64,000 bases of DNA from PALSA-243 sp963743705 (GCA_963743705.1 CAVUQS010000010.1:124001-188000); one strand, 5' to 3'. Shown: positions 44,528 to 53,218, numbered from the stretch's first letter. Program-made: numbers and translations. The notes: generated by a model not told the origin, from the sequence alone.

Positions 44528-45553
44528 TTACGCCTGGCGCAGTTCCGCAATCAACGCATCGAGCGCGATACCCTTTTGAATATTGCGCCGCACTAACTCC
44601 ACCATCTCATCGGCCTTCGCGACGGCTTTGCGAATCCAGGCGAAATCCACCTTGCGGGCGAGCGCTTCCAGTTCGCTGCGAATATCCTGATTCCGGATCT
44701 CGCCGCTGCCCTGCTGTAAAACGAGGATGTCGCGCAGCAACTCGTAAAGCGTCTTCAAGTGGATTTCCAACTTCTCGCTCTTCGTCCGGCCGATAGCCTC
44801 CGCCACCGGCGCCCAGGCGGCGAACGGCGCCATGCCGGCCGCGACTTTGAGCAGCGTCAGCATGGAGGCGCGGCGTTTGTCATAAGCGTCGAGATCGAGC
44901 GCAAGCGCAACGCCGGGGCTTCCGGCGGCAAGAGCGATTCTTCGTTCCGCGCGGTCCAGGGCACGGATGCGCGCGAATTCCTGCATCTCGTCCGAAGTAA
45001 GCGGCGCAAACTGAAAGGGCACGGCGCGCGACCGGATGGTGGGCAACAAGTCGTACGCGTTGGTGGCCGTCATGATCAAGATCAGATGCGGCGGCGGCTC
45101 TTCCAAAGTTTTCAGGAGCGAGTTCGCCGCCTGTTCGTTAGCGCGATCCACGCGATCGATTAAAAAAACGCGGCGGGGCCCGCGGTGCGGCAGATACTGG
45201 GCGCTCTCTTTCAGCAGACGCGTCTGCTGAATTGAGATCTGGCGTAATGGCCCATCTGGGGCGAAAGTGACAAAATCCGGATGCGAGGAAAACAGCAGCG
45301 GATCCTCGTTGCGCTTTTCAGCTGGCCATTTTTCGCGGTCGGCGATTATTTCCAGGTTGTGGGGCAGATTGAGATCGTCGCGCTCGATCCAATCCGCGTG
45401 ATCCAACAGGTGGGCGCCCATGCGCCGGGCCAGCGTCGCCTTACCCACGCCTTCCGGACCGGCGAAAAGCAGGGTCTGCGCCAGACGTCCCTGCGCCATC
45501 GCCTGCTCCAACGACCGTACCGCCGCGGCGTTGCCGATGAATCCCTCAAACAT
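44528..45553 (-). CDS. holB: DNA polymerase III delta' subunit
   Basis: A 341-residue AAA+ clamp-loader subunit. The P-loop is GPEGVGKAT (residues 32-40). The family continues with the switch-like LIDRVDRANEQAANSLLKTLEEPP and the sensor region MTATNAYDLLPTIRSR, where SRC of gamma/tau is replaced by SRA as in delta'. The zinc-module Cys of typical HolB are absent; the corresponding stretch (HLLDHADWIERDD) has no Cys. It overlaps the tmk stop by 8 nt, the usual tmk-holB pair. Confidence 0.9.
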   Translation of the reverse strand: MFEGFIGNAAAVRSLEQAMAQGRLAQTLLFAGPEGVGKATLARRMGAHLLDHADWIERDDLNLPHNLEIIADREKWPAEKRNEDPLLFSSHPDFVTFAPDGPLRQISIQQTRLLKESAQYLPHRGPRRVFLIDRVDRANEQAANSLLKTLEEPPPHLILIMTATNAYDLLPTIRSRAVPFQFAPLTSDEMQEFARIRALDRAERRIALAAGSPGVALALDLDAYDKRRASMLTLLKVAAGMAPFAAWAPVAEAIGRTKSEKLEIHLKTLYELLRDILVLQQGSGEIRNQDIRSELEALARKVDFAWIRKAVAKADEMVELVRRNIQKGIALDALIAELRQA

Positions 45554-46184
45554 GCGGTCTCACCACTGCCCACACCGCCTCCTCGATCTCATCGACGGAT
45601 GCGCAGCCGCCGATCATTTTGACGCGTTGCGGTTCGCGCGCCGCCAGTTCGTGATAGGCGGCGTAAACCACGCGGTGAAATTCGAGGGATTGCTCGTCCA
45701 TGCGCGTCTCCGAGCTGGTTTCGGCCGCGTTGCGCGCATGGGCTCGGGCCAGGCTGGTTTCCGCGTCGATGTCGATGAGAATGGTGACGTCGGGTTTGAG
45801 GCCGCGGCAGGCTATTCGGTCTAGTGCCGCTATATTTTCAGCGCCCAAACCCCGCCCGTAGCCCTGATACACTAGCGAGGAGTCGGTAAAGCGATCGGCC
45901 AGCACGATTTCGCCGTGGGCTAGCGCCGGCTTGATTGACTCGTCCACGTTCTGGGCGCGCGAGGCGAAGTAAAGTAACAACTCGGCCGACGGCGATAATT
46001 CCTGGTTGACGGCGTCGAGCAGAATGCGCCGGATCTGGGCGCCGATGCGGGTTCCGCCGGGTTCGGCTGTCTCCAACACGGTCTTACCCAACGTTCGGAG
46101 CTTGGCGGCCAGGCGTGCCCGTTGGGTAGTCTTACCGGAGCCATCCATTCCTTCGAACGTGATGAAGAGGCCTTGATCGGGCAT
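45546..46184 (-). CDS. tmk: Thymidylate kinase
   Basis: A 212-residue enzyme phosphorylating dTMP to dTDP. The P-loop is EGMDGSGKTTQ (residues 11-21). EPGGTRIG binds dTMP, and ADRFTDSSLVYQGYGRGLG is the DR(Y/F/H) region. The lid segment (residues about 145-155, ARNAAETSS) is as in Gram-negative types. Its 3' end overlaps holB by 8 nt, so the two are co-translated. The start is ATG 46184. The promoter must lie in the 0.5-kb divergent region to the right. Confidence 0.95.
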   Translation of the reverse strand: MPDQGLFITFEGMDGSGKTTQRARLAAKLRTLGKTVLETAEPGGTRIGAQIRRILLDAVNQELSPSAELLLYFASRAQNVDESIKPALAHGEIVLADRFTDSSLVYQGYGRGLGAENIAALDRIACRGLKPDVTILIDIDAETSLARAHARNAAETSSETRMDEQSLEFHRVVYAAYHELAAREPQRVKMIGGCASVDEIEEAVWAVVRPHV

Positions 46185-46270
46185 GGGAAAGCTCTTATTG
46201 TAGCCGTCCGGTGAGAGCTAGGCCGGTCATTATGTGAGGTATTTACCCTAAACCCGGTATATACAGTGAG

Positions 46271-46298
46271 CTAACTGTCCAAATAATGTCGCAGTTAG
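46271..46298. promoter_or_regulatory. Operator-like inverted repeat
   Basis: CTAACTG (46271-46277) and its reverse complement CAGTTAG (46292-46298) are separated by 14 nt. The dyad ends 11 nt upstream of the -35-like TTGACT at 46310, a position suited to an activator or repressor. Protein unknown. Confidence 0.4.
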
Positions 46299-46309
46299 AC
46301 GGAAAAACA

Positions 46310-46338
46310 TTGACTACCGGGGATGGACATGATGTAAT
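46310..46338 (+). promoter_or_regulatory. Sigma70-like promoter candidate P1
   Basis: TTGACT at 46310-46315, a 17-nt spacer, and TGTAAT at 46333-46338. Good spacing and consensus; would give a leader of about 360 nt for the secreted-protein gene. Confidence 0.45.
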
Positions 46339-46408
46339 CGGCACCAGCTTATACGATGGCTTTAGGCTTGGAACTCCGCCGCCGCACAGTCAGGAAAGCG
46401 AATTTTTC

Positions 46409-46437
46409 TTGACATTCAGGCGTTGCATCGGTTATCA
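46409..46437 (+). promoter_or_regulatory. Sigma70-like promoter candidate P2
   Basis: A perfect -35 TTGACA at 46409-46414, a 17-nt spacer, and TTATCA at 46432-46437. It lies in the most AT-rich part of the region and would give a leader of about 260 nt. Confidence 0.5.
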
Positions 46438-46586
46438 ATGTTTTTTGCTGCGATTGCGGCCAATTAGCAATCCTGCGTTTGTACTACGTCCGCACAGACG
46501 ACGAAAGTAGAACAACAAGGCATGTGCGGCGCACGGGAAAAAGCTCAGTAGAACCCAGTTTGCCGGCTTGGTGGCGGCTGGGACCA

Positions 46587-46607
46587 CTCTCCGCCCGACA
46601 CGGAGAG
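46587..46607 (+). other. Leader hairpin
   Basis: CTCTCCG (46587-46593) pairs with CGGAGAG (46601-46607) around a 7-nt loop, followed by GTTTTCGC. It lies about 100 nt before the secreted-protein start; a possible attenuator or stability element. Confidence 0.35.
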
Positions 46608-46705
46608 GTTTTCGCGGTGACTGAACGGTTTGAGGCTTTACTTCGAGGCTCAGGAAAGAGCACTTCGACCAGTTCAATTTTTTGAAATTTATCAAGGAGA
46701 AGGAA

Positions 46706-48670
46706 ATGCCAGAATTTCGCAAAGGTTTAATTGCGTTGGCCGGAGTAGCCCTATTCGCTGGGCTGGCTAGCGCACAGGTAGGCTTGCCGAATGGAGTCCC
46801 CGGTTTCACGGCGCCTGTCTGTACAACAACCAATGGCGCGGTGACCCCGACGCTACGTACCGAAGGTTATACCGAACTTGCCGGCGACATCGTTATCGTT
46901 TGCCAGGGCGGTTCGCCACCGGCTCTCGGAAGCGTTATCCCGACGGCCAACATCACAGTGTTCTTGAACACGGCAGTAACTAGCCGTCTGCTTCCGACGA
47001 CGACGGTTGCGAACGCTTCTGAAGCGCTGCTACTGGTCGACGAGCCCGGTTCGTCCTTGTCGGGTTATGGCCCGAGCGTTGCTCAGACGCTTTGCCAATC
47101 GCCTTCCAATGGCGCGGGCGCTGGCGGTTGCCAGGAACTGGTAGGCACCGTGGGCACGAACGGCGGAGTGCCGATTCTCGCTTCGAGCTGCCCAACCACC
47201 AGCACGACTTGCAACGCAGGCAGCGGCTTCTTGTCCACCCTCGTTGGTCCGAACATCTTCCAGGGTGTTGTAAACGGCAGCGCCGTGACGTTCTTTGGCG
47301 TCCCGGTACTTCCCCCCGCCACCCAGGGTCTCACTCGCGTGTTGCGCATCACCAACATCCGCGCCAACGCCAACGGCGTTGCTGGCGGTGGACCGACACC
47401 GGGTTCGGTGGTCGCGTCGATTTCGACCAACGGTTCGAGCTCGCTCCCGATCACGAACTCCACCCTCACGGTAGGTTTCGTGCAACAGGGCCTGAGCCCC
47501 ACGGGAACCGGCGTGCGTAACTCGCAGAACACTGGCTCCAACTCGGGCACAACCTTCCCGCAGTGCGCCAGCGTCAGTGTAACTAGCACTTCGAGCACCG
47601 CTGCGGCGAGTACGGGCGGCGTGCAGTTCCAGGAGAACTTTGGAACGGCGTTTAAGATTCGGACCCAAGGCGTACAGAACATTCCTGGGACGATCTACAA
47701 TTCTGAATCCGGATTCTTCCTGGCTGCTGCGAACTTTACCAACAGCGCTACGGGCCTGACCAACAGCGCTGGTCTAGCCGATTACGGAACCCGCCTGAAG
47801 GCCGTGTTCAGCAACGTACCTAGCGGTGTTTCGCTGTATGTCTCGGTTCGCGACGTGACCAACAACTTCGCGACTGGCACTAACGCAGCGCAGGCTGGGC
47901 TTGTGGTAAGTGAGACGGCTGTGGACAACCCCGGACCTCCGTTCGTTCCGCAGACCGGCGTGTTCCCGTCGAACGCGACTATCGCGACCGGCGTGGGCAT
48001 CGCTCCTCTAACGGTCATCGCCGGCACCGGCGAAGCGGTGTGGGAGATCATTTCTACCAACCCGGCCGCGATCGATACGGTGAACTTCGCTGTGTATATT
48101 AACTTCACGTCAAGTCCGGCCAACAACACGCCGGCTGCGCCGAGTACAATCAGCGTGACGTTAAGCTACGCGCCGACGCCGAGTGGAGGAGCCTTCACTT
48201 CAACAACGGGTTCAGCGGCTTCGTCTACACTCACGATTCCGCGGTTCTCGGATAGTTTGAATATCACGAAGACCTTTGCGAACTTCTCGCTTTGCACGAC
48301 CGATCTGTTGTATCCGTACGTGATCAACACTAACGGGTTCGACACCGGTCTTGCGATCGCGAATACCACCACTGATCCGTTCGGAACTGCGGCTCAGGTC
48401 GGAACTTGCACCCTGAATTTCTATGGGTCAGGCGCTCCGAGTCCGAACACGTTCGTTACCCCCAGCGTTGCGTCTGGCACGGTGTATGCAAACCTTGCCT
48501 CGACCGTGTCGCCGGGCTTCAGCGGCTATATCATCGCGGTCTGCAACTTCCAGTTCGCGCATGGTTTTGCGTTCGTCTCCGACGTTGGCGCCAGGAACTT
48601 GGCAATGGGCTATCTGGCCCTCATCATTCCGAGCACCAACCGTTCGGCAGCGGAAGCGCTGAACAACTAG
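46706..48670 (+). CDS. Abundant-looking secreted protein of unknown function
   Basis: A 654-residue protein. A signal peptide (MPEFRKGLIALAGVALFAGLA) ends at ASAQ. The mature chain is very rich in Thr, Ser, Asn, Gly and Val, poor in Lys, and has about ten Cys spaced along it (for example TLCQSP, GGCQEL, SSCPTT, TCTLN, VCNFQ), suggesting extracellular disulfides. The C-terminal 130 residues carry a module (YVINTNGFDTGLAIANTT, then GTCTLNFYGSG and FQFAHGFAFVSD) that occurs widely in acidobacterial secreted proteins. AAGGAGAAGGA precedes the ATG. A strong ribosome site, a long leader, more T/A-rich codons than neighbours, and a perfect terminator point to high expression. A surface-layer or matrix role is only a guess. 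Confidence 0.8.
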   Translation: MPEFRKGLIALAGVALFAGLASAQVGLPNGVPGFTAPVCTTTNGAVTPTLRTEGYTELAGDIVIVCQGGSPPALGSVIPTANITVFLNTAVTSRLLPTTTVANASEALLLVDEPGSSLSGYGPSVAQTLCQSPSNGAGAGGCQELVGTVGTNGGVPILASSCPTTSTTCNAGSGFLSTLVGPNIFQGVVNGSAVTFFGVPVLPPATQGLTRVLRITNIRANANGVAGGGPTPGSVVASISTNGSSSLPITNSTLTVGFVQQGLSPTGTGVRNSQNTGSNSGTTFPQCASVSVTSTSSTAAASTGGVQFQENFGTAFKIRTQGVQNIPGTIYNSESGFFLAAANFTNSATGLTNSAGLADYGTRLKAVFSNVPSGVSLYVSVRDVTNNFATGTNAAQAGLVVSETAVDNPGPPFVPQTGVFPSNATIATGVGIAPLTVIAGTGEAVWEIISTNPAAIDTVNFAVYINFTSSPANNTPAAPSTISVTLSYAPTPSGGAFTSTTGSAASSTLTIPRFSDSLNITKTFANFSLCTTDLLYPYVINTNGFDTGLAIANTTTDPFGTAAQVGTCTLNFYGSGAPSPNTFVTPSVASGTVYANLASTVSPGFSGYIIAVCNFQFAHGFAFVSDVGARNLAMGYLALIIPSTNRSAAEALNN

Positions 48671-48692
48671 GAAAACAAACTGTTACTTGATT

Positions 48693-48723
48693 GAGGGGAG
48701 CTTCGGCTCCCCTCTTTTTTTTT
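48693..48723 (+). terminator. Strong intrinsic terminator
   Basis: GAGGGGAGC (48693-48701) pairs with GCTCCCCTC (48706-48714) around a TTCG tetraloop, followed by nine T (48715-48723). It ends the secreted-protein transcript 22 nt after the stop and is the best terminator in the window. Confidence 0.93.
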
Positions 48724-48836
48724 GCGCAAAAGCTTACGCCGGGTAATGTGAACCTTCGGGAAAAAGTGCTACACTGAAACTCATTCCGCGTCCATCCAAT
48801 CCATTTGTGTTCATTCTTTCTTAGTTTGGAGGTTTC

Positions 48837-51068
48837 TTGAACAGACTTGAATATTTTGTGGCCGCGGCAGTTGCGGTCGTGTGCATCACGGCGCCTCCGG
48901 CGTCGGCTCAGACTCCAGTAAACATTACGGTCCTCTCAGGGAACGGGCAGCTTATCTGTCCGAATTGCACCACTACCGGGTCCGGCGGCCTTGCGTTTTT
49001 CGATGCAATGTACGTCAAGGTGACCGATGCAAACGGGAACCCCGTTTCCGGGGCGACCGTGAGTTGGAACATCACGTCATCAGTGAACTACGGCAGCTTC
49101 GGTAATCAAACCCAGACGGATCAAACCTCAACCGATTCGAATGGCATCGCCTTCGATCGCTTCTATTACAACAATCCCCCAGGCGGTGGCGGCTCAGTGA
49201 CCGATCCCTGGCATCAGGCCGTGATTGTCGCGAGTATACCGGCTGGTAGCGTGACCTTCTATCAGACCTTGACCTTCCCAAATCTGAACAACAACAACGG
49301 TCAATCGGCGTTGGTGGGAATTCAACTCGATACGCCGGCCACTAATCCTCCTTGTCCCAACTGCAACAAACAACCTGGAGATTTGTTGACGGGCTCGGTG
49401 GGCACCACGTCCACAACTATCTTTCAGATCACAGCATACTCCATAGGCACGGTGCTTCCACAAGTTCCTAACGTGTCGTTCCGTCTTGTACCCAATCAGT
49501 CGACCCCATCAATTTCTTGCGCTACTGGCGCCGGGGCCGACCCGGGCTCGGTGCTAACGGATGCTAGTGGGACAGCTGTTTGCTCTGTGATCCTCGGATC
49601 GTCGGCTGGTTTCGGATCTTTCTATGCGTTGGGTGGTGGTGTGGCGTCCGTCGGCTACAACCAGGGCGGGAGTGCCGCGGGCTATTTCCAGAGTGGAAAC
49701 TTCAGCCTCAATGTTACGCCTGGAACCGCGAGTATTCTTTCCGTCGTAAGCGGCAATGGCCAATCGGCGACTCCGGGCCAGGCGGTCGCGTTGCCCCTTA
49801 TCGCACAAGTAGGCGATGCGGCCAACAATCCTCTTTCCGGCCAACAGGTGACGTGGACGGTAAGCCCCAGCGCTGCGGCCACTCTTTCCAATAGCTCGAG
49901 TACGTCGGATGCGAACGGCAGAGTGCAGACGCGGGTCACCCTTACCAACAACGCCGCGGGCCAAATACAGGTTAAAGCTGCGCTGACCAGCAATCCGAAC
50001 GTGTCGGCTACGTTTATCGTTACCGCGAATGTCCAGGTTACCGGCCTGACGATCATTTCCGGAAACAATCAGACCGCGTTGGTGAACGCTACGTTCGCGT
50101 CTCCGTTGGTCGTTCAGTTGACGGCGGCTAATGGGGCGCCCGCGTCTGGGATCCCGGTTAATTTCGGTATCTCCGGACCGGCGTTTCTGAGCGCTTCGTC
50201 GGTCAACACCGATTCGAACGGGCGGGCATCGATCAGCGTGACGGCGGCTGGTTCAACCGGGCCCGTGAGCGTCACCGCCTCTTCGGGTTCGTTCAGCACC
50301 ACTTTCTCACTCAGCGTAATCCCTCAGGGACCCTCGCTGACCACCGGCAGCTTCTACAATGGGGCCGACTTCCAGCAGGGTTCCATCTCTCCCTGCAGCG
50401 TAGCGACGATCATCGCCCCGGGCGTGGCCGCGGCTATCCAGGGAACGGTGGCGTACAACGGCATCGGCGCGTTGCCTTATCTGCTGGCGGGCGATCAGGT
50501 GACGTTCGGCGGCGCACAGGCGCCCATTTACAACGTCTCCAACGCAAATGGGCAGCAACAGATCACAGTTCAGGTGCCTTGCAGCGTTACGCCTGGGACC
50601 GTGTCTGTAGTCGTCAATGTGGGAGGCGGATCGGCTAGCGTCAATGTTCCAGTTCTCCCGGCCAGCCCTGGCCTCTTTCTGACTCAGTTCGCCAGCGCTC
50701 CGCAAATTCCGGTTCTGGAGCGTCCCGATGGATCGTTCGTCAGCGCCACCAACCCGGCTCATCGCGGTGAAACGCTGATTGCTTACGTGACTGGCCTCGG
50801 AGCCACGTCGCCGTCCGTGACAACGAACGCGCTACCGGCTCCCGGATCGTCGCCCTCCGTTCTTGGGACGATCATCGTCGGCATGAACGGTCAGGGCGTA
50901 CCTCTGAACAGCGCCTCGGTCTCGACGGATCTGGTTGGCGTCGAGACGGTTTCCTTTGTGGTGCCCTCGTCCACGTCTAGCGGAAATTCGACCTTCTCCA
51001 TTGGGGTTCTTCCGCAGGGCAGCAGTACCGTCTATTACAGCCAGGTCGGGGTCTTCCCGATCCAGTAG
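48837..51068 (+). CDS. Secreted Ig-like domain protein with TIGR03437-like C-terminus
   Basis: A 743-residue protein with a signal peptide (ending PPASAQ). At least three Ig-like (Big_1/invasin-type) repeats follow, each with a VTDANGNPVSGATVSWNI, GDAANNPLSGQQVTWTV or AANGAPASGIPVNFGI strand and a STDSNG or TSDANGRV turn. The last 240 residues start with GSFYNGADFQQGSISPCSV and contain YLLAGDQVTFGGAQAPIYNV and RGETLIAYVTGLGA, the pattern of the Solibacter-expanded TIGR03437 family. An early CPNC pair is repeated (LICPNC; PPCPNC). The start is TTG at 48837 with GGAGG 4 nt before it. Probably a cell-surface adhesin or matrix protein; function unknown. Confidence 0.85.
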   Translation: MNRLEYFVAAAVAVVCITAPPASAQTPVNITVLSGNGQLICPNCTTTGSGGLAFFDAMYVKVTDANGNPVSGATVSWNITSSVNYGSFGNQTQTDQTSTDSNGIAFDRFYYNNPPGGGGSVTDPWHQAVIVASIPAGSVTFYQTLTFPNLNNNNGQSALVGIQLDTPATNPPCPNCNKQPGDLLTGSVGTTSTTIFQITAYSIGTVLPQVPNVSFRLVPNQSTPSISCATGAGADPGSVLTDASGTAVCSVILGSSAGFGSFYALGGGVASVGYNQGGSAAGYFQSGNFSLNVTPGTASILSVVSGNGQSATPGQAVALPLIAQVGDAANNPLSGQQVTWTVSPSAAATLSNSSSTSDANGRVQTRVTLTNNAAGQIQVKAALTSNPNVSATFIVTANVQVTGLTIISGNNQTALVNATFASPLVVQLTAANGAPASGIPVNFGISGPAFLSASSVNTDSNGRASISVTAAGSTGPVSVTASSGSFSTTFSLSVIPQGPSLTTGSFYNGADFQQGSISPCSVATIIAPGVAAAIQGTVAYNGIGALPYLLAGDQVTFGGAQAPIYNVSNANGQQQITVQVPCSVTPGTVSVVVNVGGGSASVNVPVLPASPGLFLTQFASAPQIPVLERPDGSFVSATNPAHRGETLIAYVTGLGATSPSVTTNALPAPGSSPSVLGTIIVGMNGQGVPLNSASVSTDLVGVETVSFVVPSSTSSGNSTFSIGVLPQGSSTVYYSQVGVFPIQ

Positions 51069-51092
51069 GTTCCTCCTGTAGCACTCCTCCTG

Positions 51093-51124
51093 GGGGCCGA
51101 CTCTTCAAGTCGGCCCCATCTTTG
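51093..51124 (+). terminator. Intrinsic terminator
   Basis: GGGGCCGACT (51093-51102) pairs with AGTCGGCCCC (51108-51117) around a 5-nt loop, then ATCTTTGTT. The U-tract is interrupted but the stem is perfect; it follows the Ig-like gene by 24 nt and insulates it from the mraZ promoter. Confidence 0.8.
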
Positions 51125-51234
51125 TTCGCCTCGTCTTCGCTCCCAGTCTATATATAGTAGTCTTGCGCACTCGGTGCCACTTCTATTGCGCGCGATAACC
51201 CACTGATAACATTACGAGTTTCTCAATATTCCAC

Positions 51235-51263
51235 TTGAAAAGGCGAAAGTTCCGTGCCACTAT
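51235..51263 (+). promoter_or_regulatory. Candidate mraZ (dcw) promoter
   Basis: TTGAAA (51235-51240), a 17-nt spacer, and CACTAT (51258-51263). The -10 is weak, but the position places the transcription start within the AGTGG repeats that follow. Confidence 0.4.
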
Positions 51264-51267
51264 GTCT

Positions 51268-51310
51268 AGTGGGTGGCCAAATAGTGGTCTAAAAGTGGGA
51301 AATCAGTGAG
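51268..51310 (+). promoter_or_regulatory. Putative MraZ operator (AGTGG-type direct repeats)
   Basis: AGTGGG at 51268, AGTGGT at 51283, AGTGGG at 51294 and a degenerate AGTGAG at 51305, the last three 11 nt apart, with the first 15 nt away. MraZ of known bacteria binds short direct GTGG/TGGG repeats close to one helical turn apart upstream of its own gene, so this is the expected autoregulatory site. The last repeat covers the GTG start codon. Confidence 0.6.
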
Positions 51311-51794
51311 TGAGATCCTTCAACAGCTTCAAATGGTGGAACCTCCACGAGGGATGTACCCCACCCGTTTGGACGACAAAGGAAGGCTCAAGACCCCGGT
51401 GGGATTCCAGGCTTTCTTCGCGGCGTTGAGGGAGAAGAAGCTTTTTGTCACTTCAATGGATCGCCAGGTCGCTCTGATTTACCCTATCGCGGTTTGGCGC
51501 GACAACGAAAAGTTTTTCGAGACGAATCGCGATAATCCGCGGGTCTCTCGAGCTCTGGCTTTCAACGCTTATGATTTGGGCGCTGAGTCGGAGATGGACA
51601 ATCAGGGCCGCATCCTGTTTCCCCCGGAATTGCGGCGCGAGTTGGGGCTTGAATCCGGTACGCTGCGCATCTGCGCGCACAAGGGCAAGCTCGAAATCCT
51701 GAGCGAGAAGTTGTATGAGGAGCGGAAGGCGGCGGCCGCTCAATTAACTGCCGACGACCTGGAGCGGGCGGAAGCCGCAGGTTTGAATTTGTGA
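51306..51794 (+). CDS. mraZ: Transcriptional regulator MraZ
   Basis: A 162-residue protein with two SpoVT/AbrB-like halves: YPTRLDDKGRLKTPVGF (first DxKGR motif) and SEMDNQGRILFPPELRREL (second DxxGR motif). MraZ forms a ring that binds repeats upstream of its own gene and represses the division cluster. The start codon is GTG at 51306; GTGGG of the operator lies 11 nt before. The last 25 residues are an Ala/Glu-rich helix. It overlaps nothing and is 18 nt before rsmH. Confidence 0.93.
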   Translation: MSEILQQLQMVEPPRGMYPTRLDDKGRLKTPVGFQAFFAALREKKLFVTSMDRQVALIYPIAVWRDNEKFFETNRDNPRVSRALAFNAYDLGAESEMDNQGRILFPPELRRELGLESGTLRICAHKGKLEILSEKLYEERKAAAAQLTADDLERAEAAGLNL

Positions 51795-51812
51795 GTGTAG
51801 ACGCGATGGCCT

Positions 51813-52676
51813 ATGGAGCATTATCCGGTTATGGCCGCGGAGGCGCTGGAGCATCTGGCGATCGATCCCGGCGGCATTTATTTGGATGCCACGACCGGGC
51901 TTGGCGGGCATACAGCGCAGATCGCCGCGCGTCTGACCACGGGTTTCGTGATCGCGAACGATCGCGACGAGATGTCACTGGCAATAGCTCGCCACAACTC
52001 GCTCGAGTGGATCGAACGCATCCGGTTTCATCACGGGACGTTCGGGGAACTCGCGTACGCGCTGGCGGAAGCGGGAGTGAAGAAGGTGCACGGGCTGCTG
52101 GCCGATCTTGGAGTCAGCCGGTATCAGCTTACGTCGCCGGACCGAGGGTTTTCGTTCTTGTCAGATGGACCGTTGGACATGCGGATGGATCGTTCCACCG
52201 GCATGACTGCGGCCGATCTGGTAAACCACATGCCCGAAAGGGCGCTTGCCGATCTGATCTATCAGCTTGGCGAAGAAAGGAGGGCGCGGAGAATAGCCAG
52301 AGCAATCGTGAGAGCGCGGCCCATACGGAGCACGCTACATCTGGCCGATGTGGTGGAGCGGGCCGCGCCCCGCACGAGTCGTGTGCATCCGGCGACTCAG
52401 ACGTTTATGGCCTTACGCATGAAGGTGAACGAAGAACCGGAAGAATTGGACCGGCTGCTCGCAATCGGTCCCGGGTTACTGCATCCTGGCGGACGCATGG
52501 TGGTGATCAGTTTCATGTCCAGCGACGACAGGAAGGTAAAAGAGCGCTTTAGGCAGCTCGGCAGAGAAGGGCAGGCGGTCATTCTGACCAAGCGTCCGTT
52601 GCAGCCGAGCGATGAGGAATTGGCCCAAAACCCAGCTTCGCGCAGCGCCAAGTTTCGCGCGCTGGAGACGATCTAA
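51813..52676 (+). CDS. rsmH: 16S rRNA (cytosine-1402 N4)-methyltransferase
   Basis: A 287-residue SAM-dependent methyltransferase modifying C1402 of 16S rRNA at the P-site. Family marks: EHYPVMAAEALEHL, DATTGLGGHTAQI (SAM loop), NDRDEMSL, LLADLGVSRYQLTSPDRGFSF and the late ATQTFMALRMKVNEE. Length is slightly short of the usual 300-310. It follows mraZ, as in nearly all dcw clusters. Confidence 0.95.
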   Translation: MEHYPVMAAEALEHLAIDPGGIYLDATTGLGGHTAQIAARLTTGFVIANDRDEMSLAIARHNSLEWIERIRFHHGTFGELAYALAEAGVKKVHGLLADLGVSRYQLTSPDRGFSFLSDGPLDMRMDRSTGMTAADLVNHMPERALADLIYQLGEERRARRIARAIVRARPIRSTLHLADVVERAAPRTSRVHPATQTFMALRMKVNEEPEELDRLLAIGPGLLHPGGRMVVISFMSSDDRKVKERFRQLGREGQAVILTKRPLQPSDEELAQNPASRSAKFRALETI

Positions 52677-52693
52677 GAGGAAAAGATAAAAAA

Positions 52694-53191
52694 ATGGCGA
52701 CCTTGCCAGCCTTTCTCAAACGGACCGGCATGCCCGCGGCGCCAGATGCGCCGCCGATCTCGAACGTGGCGCCCGTGGCGTTCCGCCCGGAGAAGCATTG
52801 GAATCAATTGCGTGCTCTTCCGCAGGACGACGTTTTCTTTTACTGCAAGAAGATCGACAATTCACGCCTGGTTCGCGAGGCCGATCCGAAGGCCGCGAAC
52901 TCCTGCTGGTCCGCCATCGGGGCGGCGTGCGTTGCCTTGGCTTTGCTGACTGGCGTGCTGGCGCCGCAACTGATGACCACGCTCGCCGGCTACAAGCTCG
53001 AAGCCTTGCATGCCGAGGAGCGCCGTCTGGTCGACGAGCGTCACAACCTGGAATTTAAGGAAGCGGACCTTTCCAACATGAACCGTCTCGAACGTCTGGC
53101 GAAGGATCAAAACCTCTCCGCTCCGGCGCCGGGACAAGTGGTGCGGCTGAACAGTAAGGATAGTTCGGTCGCGATGAACGAGCAGCAGTAG
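52694..53191 (+). CDS. ftsL: FtsL-like cell division protein
   Basis: A 165-residue bitopic membrane protein: about 70 cytosolic residues, one helix (SAIGAACVALALLTGVLAP, about residues 74-92), and a periplasmic heptad-like coiled coil (ALHAEERRLVDERHNLE..LSNMNRLERLAKDQNL). FtsL sequences are poorly conserved; identity rests on topology, size and position between rsmH and ftsI. FtsL bridges FtsB/FtsQ to FtsWI. The cytosolic tail is longer than in E. coli. Confidence 0.8.
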   Translation: MATLPAFLKRTGMPAAPDAPPISNVAPVAFRPEKHWNQLRALPQDDVFFYCKKIDNSRLVREADPKAANSCWSAIGAACVALALLTGVLAPQLMTTLAGYKLEALHAEERRLVDERHNLEFKEADLSNMNRLERLAKDQNLSAPAPGQVVRLNSKDSSVAMNEQQ

Positions 53192-53218
53192 AGGAATCGA
53201 CTTTGGGAGTGAGTTGCA

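Larger units (their letters stand above)
46185..46705. other. 521-nt divergent regulatory and leader region
   Basis: This gap separates tmk (minus) from the secreted-protein gene (plus). It has no supported protein; a 74-codon frame at 46286 overlaps the promoter candidates. It contains a dyad (46271-46298), two sigma70-like promoter candidates, and a GC-rich leader with two hairpins (about 46555-46583 and 46587-46607) just before a strong ribosome site. No known riboswitch was recognised. Confidence 0.5.

Noticed and set aside
46286..46510. A 74-codon frame before the secreted-protein gene
   Set aside because: It overlaps both promoter candidates, lacks a ribosome site, and shows no motif.
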